NCBI RefSeq assembly: GCF_907164905.1
Contig: NZ_CAJRAF010000002.1
Location: 2,356,001-2,420,000 of the forward strand
Direction: 5' to 3'
Source: Dyadobacter sp. CECT 9275
GTDB taxonomy: Bacteria; Bacteroidota; Bacteroidia; Cytophagales; Spirosomataceae
DNA: 64,000 bases
Shown here: positions 45,483 to 54,258 of the stretch, piece by piece
How the letters are laid out: the number at the start of each line of letters is the position of its first letter
Position numbering within the stretch: position 1 is the first letter of the stretch
Notes under the pieces: model-generated
Database searches by the model: none
Told to the model about the DNA's origin: nothing
What the model saw: the letters and a program-made list of their open reading frames with translations, nothing else
Translations under genes and position numbers: made by a program

Positions 45483-45839
45483 CTAATAAATGAATTTATA
45501 TCAGTTACTCAGGGTATTGGAGATTTATCCGTACCTGGCAACCTTGAATTTAAGGAACTTAATATCTGGGATTTAGATTCGACACCGTGGGATAAATATG
45601 AGAACAGGAAAATTTTGAACTTGGATATTGACTACTTTTTCATGCGAGATTACCGCTCAACCATTGAATTATTTAGCGTAGAATTGATTGATTATTTTTC
45701 GGGATGGCTTTTGAAAAACAAAGATAAATTTGACATAATAACTATTGCACTAAGTCCCGAATGTTGCGGCTCATGGGATAATTCAGTAAACATGGCAAAT
45801 AGAATATTAAAACCATTAAATCTTAAAATTGATATTTGA
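45483..45839 (+). pseudogene. C-terminal fragment of a UPF0489-like protein, cut by the IS21 element
   Basis: The frame is open from the IS boundary to the stop at 45839 (about 119 residues). ILNLDIDYFFMRDYRST and IITIALSPECCGSWDNSVNM resemble the arginase-like UPF0489 fold, where the Asp pair would be catalytic. The N-terminal part is absent; it is not on the other side of the IS element either. An ATG at 45615 could in theory start a 74-residue product, but this is more likely a dead remnant. Confidence 0.6.
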
Positions 45840-46465
45840 GAATATCGATTAGGTTGGTTGAAATGAAAATATCAATTCATTGAAATTATAGTCAAAAGTA
45901 GGTTTCACAGAAATTACTGATTAATGGGTTAAATTAAAAGTATAGTGGATCAAGTTTAAGAATATCATTATTCATAATTGTTGAACCATTTTACAGTCAG
46001 ATTTTCGAAATAGCAGAGCGGCCTATGCGGTGGGCTGTTAGCCGTGGCTGATTGCTCGAATGCCTTCTACTCCTCTTGGTAGCAATTTCATTCGCTGATT
46101 AAGATTACCTTTGGTTGCGTAACACCAAGGTAATTTTATGAATCCGAAAAATATAGATCTTATGCTAACATAAGCTCATTTAGAAGCCATGAGGGATTTT
46201 TCATATATTTAATTAAGGTAAGTAACAGAAAGAATTAGATATCAACAAAAAAACTATGTCAACTTGCTGATTATTAACAATTCTTATTTCTAGCTCCAAA
46301 AGTTAAACTCAAACAAACGCACCTCTGACTACCAGTATAGGCAATTCAAATTATCCAGAGTTAGTAAATAAAGTTCATTAATTCCCGGATTCTACATCAC
46401 TCAAATTCAAATCAATTGATATCATAAACATCATATTTCAATCTAATTCTCCATTTTAATCTAGC
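45840..46465. other. AT-rich intergenic stretch, no gene seen
   Basis: About 626 bp between the UPF0489 fragment and the integrase stop. It has stop codons in all frames. I see no recognisable repeat, RNA or protein relic. Confidence 0.5.
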
Positions 46466-47878
46466 TCAAATCAAGGCTTCAAGATATTTCCTCATTTTCT
46501 CATCATCAAACGATCCTAAATAGGCTTGTGTCGTCGAAATATTCTGATGGCCTAACGACTGGGATATAAACGCAATTGGGGCCTCAGAATGCAAGAGTAT
46601 AGTAGCGAATGAGTGTCGGGCGGCATAAGTTGTGATATCCATCGCTATGTCTAATTTCTTAGCGATACTCCGGATATGCAGGTTGGTCATCGTCACTATC
46701 TGAGAGACCGTACTCTTCTTCTGCTTTGCGGTCATGCCGGAATCCAAAAATGGAAATACGTATGATTCTGGCGCGGTACTGTTGGTATACCTGTTTATGA
46801 TATTCCAGCTCTCAGCAAACAGGTTTATTTTTATCCGGACTTGATTGCCCTTTCTCGTTCTTGCTGTTTTCTGCCGAACGAAGGATAAGCTATTGCCTGC
46901 CCTATCAATATCCTTCCACTTGATATTGCAGATATCTGTAATATTCATCCCATTACTCAGATATGAAAATACCCAAAGATCACGGCCTCGCTCTTCATAG
47001 GAACCAGGCTCGCTCTGGTAGCTGATGATCTTCATCACGTCAACTTTGGACAGTGCTTTTTTAATATTTGCACCAGCCGGAATAATATATCCACCCTTTC
47101 CAAAAGGATATAGATCTGAGCTTACAACCTTGTCTCTGATCGCATCATTAAAAACACTACGTAATTGCCGGCAATATATTCCCACCGTTGTAAGCGTTGC
47201 CGGTGTATCAATGGCAACAGCTTCCCCCTTTTTTAATTTCTTCTTTTTTGCAGCACGACCATACAGAAGCATCCATTGTTCATACGCTTTTAAAAAATCG
47301 GGAGTGACATGCTCAAATCTTAAAATTGTAGCAGGTTTCTGTGTATTCCGTTTAGGAGGCTTTGGAGTGTTCAGAAATCTGCTCATATCAGCATCATTGA
47401 ACGACGAAATAAATCGGCGCAAGGAAATACCCGTATCTCTGTAACTCGCAGCTGAACCAAGACGTTCTTCACTCTCCATCGCCTTTGCTTTTAAATCAAG
47501 CATGCTTATCACGTCGTCTGATTCAATCCGTTCGGGCGGAGCTTCTACCTTCCCGTAATTTTCAAATGATTCACGAAACAGATCAAATGTAAAATTCGGA
47601 CCTAGCTGTTTGGTGATGTTACGTGCAAATGGAACAATTCCTAATGGGGCAGTCTCCCGGCTCCACAACTTGTGCCAAACATCAAGAAAATTGTCATCCT
47701 TGATTTTACCATCCGGAGATTCTTTCTCAGCGTTTTTCTTTAACCGCTCCCACTCAGCCTTGCTAACTTTGATGCCTGTTGAAAACAGTTTCTGCTTTCT
47801 TTCAAAAATGACGTTAAGCTTAATCTTATTATCGTCTCTTCTGGTATCGAAGAACAAATTGACCGTGGCCTGTTTCAT
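46466..47878 (-). CDS. int: Tyrosine-type site-specific integrase of the element
   Basis: A 470-residue integrase of the Bacteroidota type. The N-terminal arm-binding domain reads KQATVNLFFDTRRDDNKIKL; a SAM-like core-binding domain spans about 120-270; the catalytic domain lies at about 290-470. Catalytic residues: TTYAARHSFATILL (Arg-His), SLGHQNISTTQAYLGSF (His and nucleophile Tyr). In place of the usual first Arg (xGxR) the sequence is YLSNGMNITDICNIKW, a known variation in IntDOT-like enzymes. I set the start at ATG 47878 (MKQATVN). The gene points inward from attR and is 24 bp away from a tandem 12-mer repeat. Confidence 0.93.
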   Translation of the reverse strand: MKQATVNLFFDTRRDDNKIKLNVIFERKQKLFSTGIKVSKAEWERLKKNAEKESPDGKIKDDNFLDVWHKLWSRETAPLGIVPFARNITKQLGPNFTFDLFRESFENYGKVEAPPERIESDDVISMLDLKAKAMESEERLGSAASYRDTGISLRRFISSFNDADMSRFLNTPKPPKRNTQKPATILRFEHVTPDFLKAYEQWMLLYGRAAKKKKLKKGEAVAIDTPATLTTVGIYCRQLRSVFNDAIRDKVVSSDLYPFGKGGYIIPAGANIKKALSKVDVMKIISYQSEPGSYEERGRDLWVFSYLSNGMNITDICNIKWKDIDRAGNSLSFVRQKTARTRKGNQVRIKINLFAESWNIINRYTNSTAPESYVFPFLDSGMTAKQKKSTVSQIVTMTNLHIRSIAKKLDIAMDITTYAARHSFATILLHSEAPIAFISQSLGHQNISTTQAYLGSFDDEKMRKYLEALI

Positions 47879-47915
47879 GATACTACAATTTTGATTGAAC
47901 ATTCATTCAATTTCT

Positions 47916-47939
47916 TGTGCAATACAATGTGCAATACAA
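47916..47939 (+). repeat. Tandem 12-mer next to integrase, identical to the one inside attL
   Basis: Two copies of TGTGCAATACAA (47916-47927, 47928-47939), followed by ATTT, identical to 10635-10658 and with the same following bases. They are candidates for arm-type binding sites of the integrase or its directionality factor. Confidence 0.6.
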
Positions 47940-48060
47940 ATTTACGGATTAGACGATAAACAGACAACAATCAAAAACAAAAATATTTTACAAATATCTA
48001 ATTATCAGTACATTAAACAATAATAGACAAATAGACGATAAGAAGAAAAACCACATTTTT

Positions 48061-48171
48061 ACTGACTCATAATCAGTAGGTGCCTGGTTCGATCCCAGGT
48101 GGGCCCACTTGAAAATCAAGGACTTAGAGAAATTCGATAAGTCCTTTTTCATTTATGAGCAATACAAATTT
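48061..48171 (+). repeat. attR: displaced 3' end of tRNA-Ile plus terminator
   Basis: From 48061 (ACTGACTCATAATCAGTAGG) to 48107 this repeats the tRNA-Ile 3' portion with one base change in the T-arm. It continues through the terminator hairpin and a GCAATACAAATTT segment, with several mismatches and one missing 12-base copy. There is no 5' tRNA half here, so this is the displaced chromosomal end. The bases 47940-48060 between the integrase-side repeat and attR contain no other feature. Confidence 0.88.
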
Positions 48172-48201
48172 GTTGGGATCAAGCCGAATTCTTGGGGAGA
48201 G

Positions 48202-48567
48202 TTAAGCATAAAGTTTAGTTAACCGAAATAAGAAAAAAGGAATGTCCCGAACACCTCTGAAGATGATCTAAAAGCCTCAATTTTGGCATTAAATAACTCC
48301 GCAGAGGCATTAATGCTTCTGTTTTTGAAGAAATTTAAGATTTCCGGATAATAATGTGTTTGAATGGATCTGGCAACGCTTTTGAATGAGTTTAAACCGC
48401 AATTTTCAATTGCATTGTACCAAAGGGCGGGCTTTTTGAAGGCTTGTTCTTTCAATTTACAAGTCCGGAAGATCGCTCCTAATTCTGTTGTCAAGCGGTA
48501 CGCCTGGTAGACAACCGGATAGCGCTCAAAAGTAGTCTGGACCGTAAAACTTGCGAAGCCGACTATT
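48202..48567 (-). pseudogene. C-terminal fragment of an ISL3-type transposase
   Basis: About 120 residues of the end of an ISL3-like DDE transposase (ISAon1 group): RYPVVYQAYRLTTELGAIF then HYYPEILNFFKNRSINASAE with FNAKIEAFR. A frame change after IEAFR is needed to reach the usual ending FRGVRDIPFFLFRLTKLYA at 48202. Stop codons appear upstream of 48567. It is a dead remnant located just outside attR. Confidence 0.72.
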
Positions 48568-48832
48568 TATCAGGATGTTTAAACAACAAATATCTACTTC
48601 TGACAAGTACTTTTTTTAGGGCGACCTTGGAAATTCGATTAGGAACGACATTTTAGCAGGGATATTTGCTGAGCTAAATTTCTATTTTTTGTCAGTAGTC
48701 GGCGTAAGCTTGGAATAGTCCAAATTATATGCCGGCTATTTTTGTATTTATTGAAAATGGGTGCTGACTGAGCATAGATTGCCGGGCTCTTACAATTTGA
48801 AGAGTGTCAAGTTTAGATTTGATATGATTGGG

Positions 48833-50189
48833 TCAGGCTGCGCTTCTGAGCTCTTGTTGCTGTTGCTTTCGTCGGCGTTTTGCTATCAATACGCAATTGG
48901 CCGTTAGTACCCCAAAAAAGAGCCAAACCTGTTCTGTCTCAGGATTTCGGGCTTTTATTTTTCTAAGTAGATATTGCTCCTTTTCGTTGCCGAAGCTGCC
49001 GGCACCGGCCGCCCGGCTCCAGGCGAGTTGACCTCTCCTTGTTTAACAGGGCTTTGATACTCTTGGAGGGCTTGTCGTCTTTTCCTCTCCCTTTTCTTAT
49101 AAAATTGGTAACGATCCCCTCCCTGGTGGCAAATTTCCGATTTTCATTCGTAGCATAGATGGCATCTCCTGCTAAATGAGAGCATTCTCCAAACAGATTT
49201 CTATGCTTTAATGTACTTATTTTAAGTCTCTTACATTCGTTAAAAGCTTTATAGCTAACATGTTCGAGGATGCTTATGCCGCCTACTTGCATTTTATGAA
49301 CTTTAATCCCGAATTCAACGGGCTTATTCTCCTTACCGCGAACAATCGGTCTGATGTAAGGCTTGTAGATACTGACAATTCTTTCTTTTATTTTAACTTT
49401 TGGATAATGGAAATGGTGAGACTGCTGTTGATAAACCATTTTAATGGTCTTAAAAGTGGCAGCATCCTTATCAGTAAGCCCACATGCCTTCACCTGATTG
49501 AGAAGCTGTTGATATGAGTTAATACCTTTCAGCAGTAATTTCAGCAAAGCGCTTCTTCTGGTTCTTGTTTTTCGATAAGTTTTTTTTCTTTGTTTGCTAT
49601 ACACATTTGTTTTCTGCTTTTGCTGCTTGTACTTGGAACGTGGTTGGGCAATGTAGTGAAGGTCGCAAAGTGCAGGAATTTGCTTTTCCCATATCCATTG
49701 ACAGCTCTCCCACAAGATCTTGACATCAGTAGGGAAACGCATATGGACTTCGTAGCAGGTGGCATCCATCAGAAGCACATTTTTGTCCGGGATTTCTTCC
49801 TTCCAATTAGATATCAACACTTTCTGTACTGCCTGCATATCGACATGACGTCCCAGGTAGCTCCTTACCTTTGAGACAAAGGAGTTGTCTTTAATCGACT
49901 CATTATCAGGTAAAAGAATACCACAAAATAGCTGCATGCCCCAATCGGTATTAAACCGATCCAGAAGCTTTTGGTCGCTTAACCCCGTATAATGCTTTAA
50001 AAACATCATTCCGAAAAGACCTTTCGGAGGTAACCATGATGGAGAACCTCGTAACGTTTTCTTTTCAGGAAGTAGATCGGTCAAACCATTCCAATCGATA
50101 CAGTCATGGATGCGACCAAGTTCCGTATTCTTGAAAATGTGCAATTTTGGCGAATTGTACGAATCTGGAGAAAATAGAGTAATTTGCAT
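48833..50189 (-). pseudogene. DDE transposase (IS1182/IS5-like), frameshifted near the C-terminus
   Basis: The first 390 or so residues are typical of the family: an N-terminal domain (WNGLTDLLPEKK, HYTGLSDQKLLDRFNTD) and a DDE domain (VLLMDATCYEVHMRFPTD, KPVEFGIKVHK, GDAIYATNENRKF). Just after the STRLE segment a GC-rich stretch of about 16 bases (near 49004-49019) shifts the frame, giving an early stop at 48963. The expected ending (GSFGNEKEQYLLRKIKARNP to a stop at 48833) continues in another frame. The transposase is probably inactive. Confidence 0.72.
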
Positions 50190-50230
50190 CTGCTTATGTT
50201 AACGTGTGGTAACCTTAAGGTAAGCAAAAA

Positions 50231-50264
50231 CCCCGAATTATGCCAGTTTTTGACATATTCGGGG
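50231..50264. terminator. Hairpin at the right end of the IS element
   Basis: A perfect 8-bp stem CCCCGAAT / ATTCGGGG (50231-50238 with 50257-50264) with A5 before it and TTAATT after. It probably blocks read-through transcription into the transposase gene. Confidence 0.55.
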
Positions 50265-50434
50265 TTAATTATTTCTATAAAAACCTTTTAATCAATTACT
50301 TATTGTTATAAAGGGCGCCCTTTTTAAAGTATCACCGTTGGGAAGAATTTCCTGATGCTTACGATTTATCAGAGGTTCTCTATGGTAAGACATATATGAG
50401 TTTAGTCTGCAAAGCTTTAATCACCTTCATTCCC

Positions 50435-51145
50435 CTAGTAACTCCACTCACCATGACTGACAGGCAGCCTGTTAAGCTCTTCCCGATAAAATCTCCATTG
50501 CGGTAAAAACTTGTCCATTAATCCAACAAACCGGTCTCCATGGTTTCTTTCAAGTAAGTGAACCATCTCGTGCACAATGATATATTCCAGGCAGATCAAA
50601 GGCTTCTTGGCTAATTCCAGATTAATCCAGATTCGTTTTTTTTCAATATTACAGGTTCCCCACTTGGTTTTCATTTGTTTAATCTGCCAGTCATCCACTG
50701 ATACTCCTATCACTTTTTCCCATTTATTGATCAGAGGTTCGACATCTTTTTTTAACTCAGTTCGGTACCATTCGGTAAGAGCCAGGTGTTTTTGTTCGAC
50801 CGACGCTTCTGGTTTTACAAATAAGTCCAGATACCTTTTTGTTTTCAATATCACTTTCGGCGGAGCGTTGTGCTCATTTATCCTCAACAAATATCTTTTC
50901 CCCTGAAAATAATGGCTTTCACGATTCTTATATAACCGTGGAGATTGTCGGTCCTGCGCTTCGAAATTACGCTGATGACGCCGGATCCAGCCAAGTTTGG
51001 AAATAGCAAAAAGACGCAACGTTTCGTCTTCAACCTGTAATGGCGCGGCAATACGTACCCGGCCTGTTGGTGGATAAACCGACAAGTGAATATTCTCAAT
51101 GTCTTTTCTGACAATATCAATCGTCAGTTTTGAGCCTATTTGCAT
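50435..51145 (-). CDS. YgjP-type (DUF45) M48-like metallopeptidase
   Basis: A 236-residue protein with the zinc motif IVHEMVHLLERNHGDRF (HExxH plus a downstream His) near residue 185, and the family signature KTKWGTCNIEKKRIWINLEL. This is the YgjP/DUF45 group, often found attached to type I restriction loci. I set the start at ATG 51145 (MQIGSKLTID), where homologues begin; a GTG at 51163 is also possible. It lies just downstream of hsdR and is probably co-transcribed. Its role in the restriction system is unknown. Confidence 0.87.
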   Translation of the reverse strand: MQIGSKLTIDIVRKDIENIHLSVYPPTGRVRIAAPLQVEDETLRLFAISKLGWIRRHQRNFEAQDRQSPRLYKNRESHYFQGKRYLLRINEHNAPPKVILKTKRYLDLFVKPEASVEQKHLALTEWYRTELKKDVEPLINKWEKVIGVSVDDWQIKQMKTKWGTCNIEKKRIWINLELAKKPLICLEYIIVHEMVHLLERNHGDRFVGLMDKFLPQWRFYREELNRLPVSHGEWSY

Positions 51146-51165
51146 CACAGATACTTTCTCCACGG

Positions 51166-54100
51166 TTATTTATATTCTGTCTGCTGTTTGATGATTTTGA
51201 TAATCGGATCCAATTTTTCGGTTTTGTGATATTGCTCTAATAACGGTTTCACAACCTGATTTTTGAGGTGCTTTTCCTTTTGAGAATGACCTATCCAATT
51301 GTCGTGTTTACCATAAATGACTGCTTCATCCATCAATAGGGCGAGCTTTTCTTCCTTGTCCAGATTGTCGTAAAGTGCTCGCTTCCCCTGCGTGTCTATG
51401 CCCGTCGGGTAATTGTCCTTTTTAGCTTCAGGCTGGATTTCTTTTGCCAGATCTTCATACCTTTTCAAAGACTCTTCATAATCAATCGCCCCTTCTTTTC
51501 GCAAACGGATCAGCTCTAAAAGTAGCACACTCATTTTTTCATAATAGGCCGGATTGATTGGCATTTCCTGAATAATGGTTCTGCGCATGTTATTCTCAAT
51601 CGTTTCGGCCACCGCCTGCTTATCATGTTTAATTCCGTCAGAGAGCCGACCCGTTGCATATTCGATTCCATTCTCAACAATCAATTGGAGTAAAGAAGCA
51701 TCTCCCAATTTCGATAAGACCCTGCTTGGATCGGCGGTCAGATACATGTCCAGCATTTGGCGCATATCAGGTTCGTATCTTTTCAGATCAATGTAGTCGC
51801 CACTATATTCCTTGATGCTATTTCGTAGCTGCGTGTATTCGTAAACCTGTTGTTTAATTGTGGCCGCTTGTTTTGGTGTAAATCCTGCCTCTGCCATTTC
51901 ACCCGCAATATTATTGTAAGCCCTGATGAGCGCAACGACCAGTTTATAGAAAGTAAGGCGTTTTTCCTCTCGCTCTTTCAGCTCTTCTTTGTTAGAAGGG
52001 TTCCCGCAGAAATAATGAAAGTATTGCGGATTGTGCTTTGGCATAGCCACAGGTTCGCAAAGCTGATGTAATGCTTCCAGCGCATCGTCCAGCCTCTCTT
52101 TATTTTTTTGATGCCGATCGGTCAACAGGCCTTTAATATCCTCTTCTTCAAAAGCGTCGAATGCGTCCGAAGTATAATCTGATATGGATTTTTCAAGCTT
52201 GCCAAACAGATTTTTATAATCGACAATGTAGCCAAACTCCTTAAAATGTGGATCTCCTTCTTCTTCAGCACCAAGCCGGTTTGTTCTGCAAATTGCCTGG
52301 AAAAGCCCGTGATCCTGCATTTGTTTGTCTATATACAGGTACGTACAGTGAATGGCATCGAATCCGGTCAGCAGTTTATCCACCACAATGAGCAGCTGCA
52401 TTTGTGCCGGGTGATCCTTGAATTCCTTTTTGGCAAACTTTTCAAAGTCTTCGGCATTGGTGTAGCCATAGTCCCGGAGCATTTTTTGATAGGTTTCATA
52501 TTGCTCCTTTTTCTCCGTTTCTCCTTCTCCCGTTTCTTCCAGTTTGATGGAGCTTATCGTAGGAACATAACTCGTTATAATGGCGCACTTTTTCAAACCC
52601 GTACTCTGGAAGATCTCGTAATACCGGCACGCTTCATAAATACTTCTGGCTACCAGCATGGCGTTACCCTTGCCATCTTTTAACCGCGACTGGAATAAGA
52701 AGTCTTTTCTGATATCAAAAACAATTTTTTCCAGACGGCTTTTTGTGCTCAGTACTTTTTGCATGGTTCCCCATTTCTGTTTAAGCTCAGCCTTGGGCAG
52801 ATCATTCATTCCCTTCGTTACGGTTTCAAACCACTGATCTACACCTTTTTGATCCAGTACATGCTGGTCAACATCCCGTGCTTCGTATAACAAATCCAAA
52901 ACGACGCCATCCTTCACCGCTTCGTCAAATTTGTAGGTATGGATGTATTTCCCGAAGATCTCAATACTTTTCTTTTTGTCAGCTTTGAGTAACGGCGTGC
53001 CTGTGAACCCGATAAAAACGGCATTTTCCGGCAGTAGCTCTTTCATCGCCTTGTGCAGATCTCCGCTGTTGGTACGATGACATTCATCTATAAAGACAAC
53101 GAACTGGCCTTTGGCACTGAAATCCTTTGGAATCTTGAGTTCAGCAATGTAGCTGGCTGTTTCGCTGTCTTCTCTCCCGCTGAACTTATGTATCAGGCTG
53201 CATAACAGACGCTCTTCATTCACGTTCAGTTTTTGAATCAGATCGGCACCACTTTTGGTACGGACAATGGTTTCACCCACGCCGTTGAACACACCTTCTA
53301 TCTGTTCGTCCAGTTCGGTCCGGTCCGTGATCACCAGCACCCGCTGTTCTACGCCAAGTGGTTTGTTTTCGAGTATCCATTTCGCCAGCCACACCATCGT
53401 CAGGCTTTTCCCACTGCCTTGTGTGTGCCAGATAATTCCGCCTTCCCGTCGCAACAGGCTTCTCTGCGCCTCTTTTACACCAAAGTATTGGTTAGGACGG
53501 CAAAGCTTTTTGGTGCCTTTGTCAAAAATCACAAAGTGATTGATGATGTCCAGCACGCGTTCTTTACTACAAAACTGTATCAGGTGTTTGTCCAGCACAT
53601 TTTCGTCCGGATTGTAAACGTCATTGTCCTCTTTCCATTTTAAAAAGTACTTTTCTTTCGTAAGCGTAGTGCCGTAGTACAAACCTGCGCTATCATTACC
53701 AGCCAGCACAAGCTGGACCGTTGTAAAGAAAGGCTTGATAAACAAATGCGCCTGGTTGTCCAGATTCTGGCGAATGGCTTGAGTCACGGAAGTACCCGCT
53801 TTTTTCAATTCCAAAACGCCAATGGCAATACCATTCAGATACAACACGATGTCAGGACGTTTGTTGTTTGCTCCTTTCACAGATACCTCTTCGGCAATGG
53901 CAAAGTCGTTTTCTGAGGCGTTTTCCCAATCTATCAGATGCACGGTCTCCTTGTTTTTACCCGCTTCCTCTTTTACAGGAATTCCATAACGAAGCAAAGA
54001 GTACACCGCCCTATTCGCCGGGTAGAGATTATCACCGGCATTGATGGTCGCTGCTTTTTTAAGTTCGAAAAGTGCTTTGGAGATAAGCGTTGCATTGTAC

Positions 54101-54258
54101 CCTTTTCTGGTAAGATATGCGGTGAGCAAAGCAACATTTACGTTACTATTCTCTTCCGTATCTTTCAGGTTTCCCAAATATCGATAGCCCAATTGCTGCT
54201 GAAACAATTTGACAATACGATCCTGGGCAATGCGCTCTTCTTCTCCGGGTTTACTCAT
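51166..54258 (-). CDS. hsdR: Type I restriction endonuclease subunit R
   Basis: A 1030-residue HsdR. The N-terminal nuclease domain has the PD-(D/E)xK residues in NKRPDIVLYLNGIAIGVLELK-like sequence (PDIVLY ... ELKKAG, about 130-155). The translocase motor contains Walker A HTQGSGKSLTMVWLAKW, DECHRTNSG (motif II), VFIGFTGTPLL (motif III) and LLIVVDKLLTGFDA (motif V). HsdR needs HsdM and HsdS to assemble. It overlaps the upstream DUF1016 gene by eight bases. HsdR appears intact, unlike hsdM in the same operon. Confidence 0.95.
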   Translation of the reverse strand: MSKPGEEERIAQDRIVKLFQQQLGYRYLGNLKDTEENSNVNVALLTAYLTRKGYNATLISKALFELKKAATINAGDNLYPANRAVYSLLRYGIPVKEEAGKNKETVHLIDWENASENDFAIAEEVSVKGANNKRPDIVLYLNGIAIGVLELKKAGTSVTQAIRQNLDNQAHLFIKPFFTTVQLVLAGNDSAGLYYGTTLTKEKYFLKWKEDNDVYNPDENVLDKHLIQFCSKERVLDIINHFVIFDKGTKKLCRPNQYFGVKEAQRSLLRREGGIIWHTQGSGKSLTMVWLAKWILENKPLGVEQRVLVITDRTELDEQIEGVFNGVGETIVRTKSGADLIQKLNVNEERLLCSLIHKFSGREDSETASYIAELKIPKDFSAKGQFVVFIDECHRTNSGDLHKAMKELLPENAVFIGFTGTPLLKADKKKSIEIFGKYIHTYKFDEAVKDGVVLDLLYEARDVDQHVLDQKGVDQWFETVTKGMNDLPKAELKQKWGTMQKVLSTKSRLEKIVFDIRKDFLFQSRLKDGKGNAMLVARSIYEACRYYEIFQSTGLKKCAIITSYVPTISSIKLEETGEGETEKKEQYETYQKMLRDYGYTNAEDFEKFAKKEFKDHPAQMQLLIVVDKLLTGFDAIHCTYLYIDKQMQDHGLFQAICRTNRLGAEEEGDPHFKEFGYIVDYKNLFGKLEKSISDYTSDAFDAFEEEDIKGLLTDRHQKNKERLDDALEALHQLCEPVAMPKHNPQYFHYFCGNPSNKEELKEREEKRLTFYKLVVALIRAYNNIAGEMAEAGFTPKQAATIKQQVYEYTQLRNSIKEYSGDYIDLKRYEPDMRQMLDMYLTADPSRVLSKLGDASLLQLIVENGIEYATGRLSDGIKHDKQAVAETIENNMRRTIIQEMPINPAYYEKMSVLLLELIRLRKEGAIDYEESLKRYEDLAKEIQPEAKKDNYPTGIDTQGKRALYDNLDKEEKLALLMDEAVIYGKHDNWIGHSQKEKHLKNQVVKPLLEQYHKTEKLDPIIKIIKQQTEYK

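Larger units (their letters stand above)
10540..48171. mobile_element. Integrative element in tRNA-Ile(CAU), about 37.6 kb
   Basis: Defined by the direct repeat of the tRNA 3' end at both borders (10540 and 48061) and a tyrosine integrase reading inward from the right border. The contents are an AbiE-like toxin-antitoxin pair, a sulfur/selenium module, an RND pump, broken arsA and MFS genes, an IS21-family insertion and the integrase. I see no conjugation genes (no tra, mob, relaxase or T4SS proteins), so it is either a non-conjugative genomic island or a decayed ICE. Confidence 0.85.
48618..50320 (-). mobile_element. IS1182/IS5-like insertion sequence with damaged transposase
   Basis: Inverted ends AGGGCGACCTT (48618-48628) and, as reverse complement, AAGGGCGCCCTT (50309-50322) with similar T-rich bases outside them. 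It encloses one transposase gene. The exact outer limits and any target duplication are not clear. Confidence 0.6.

Noticed and set aside
48061..48107. A second functional tRNA at attR
   Set aside because: Only the 3' half is present; the D-arm and 5' acceptor strand are missing.
10540..48171. Classifying the island as a complete conjugative element
   Set aside because: No relaxase, coupling protein or tra genes are present between the att repeats.
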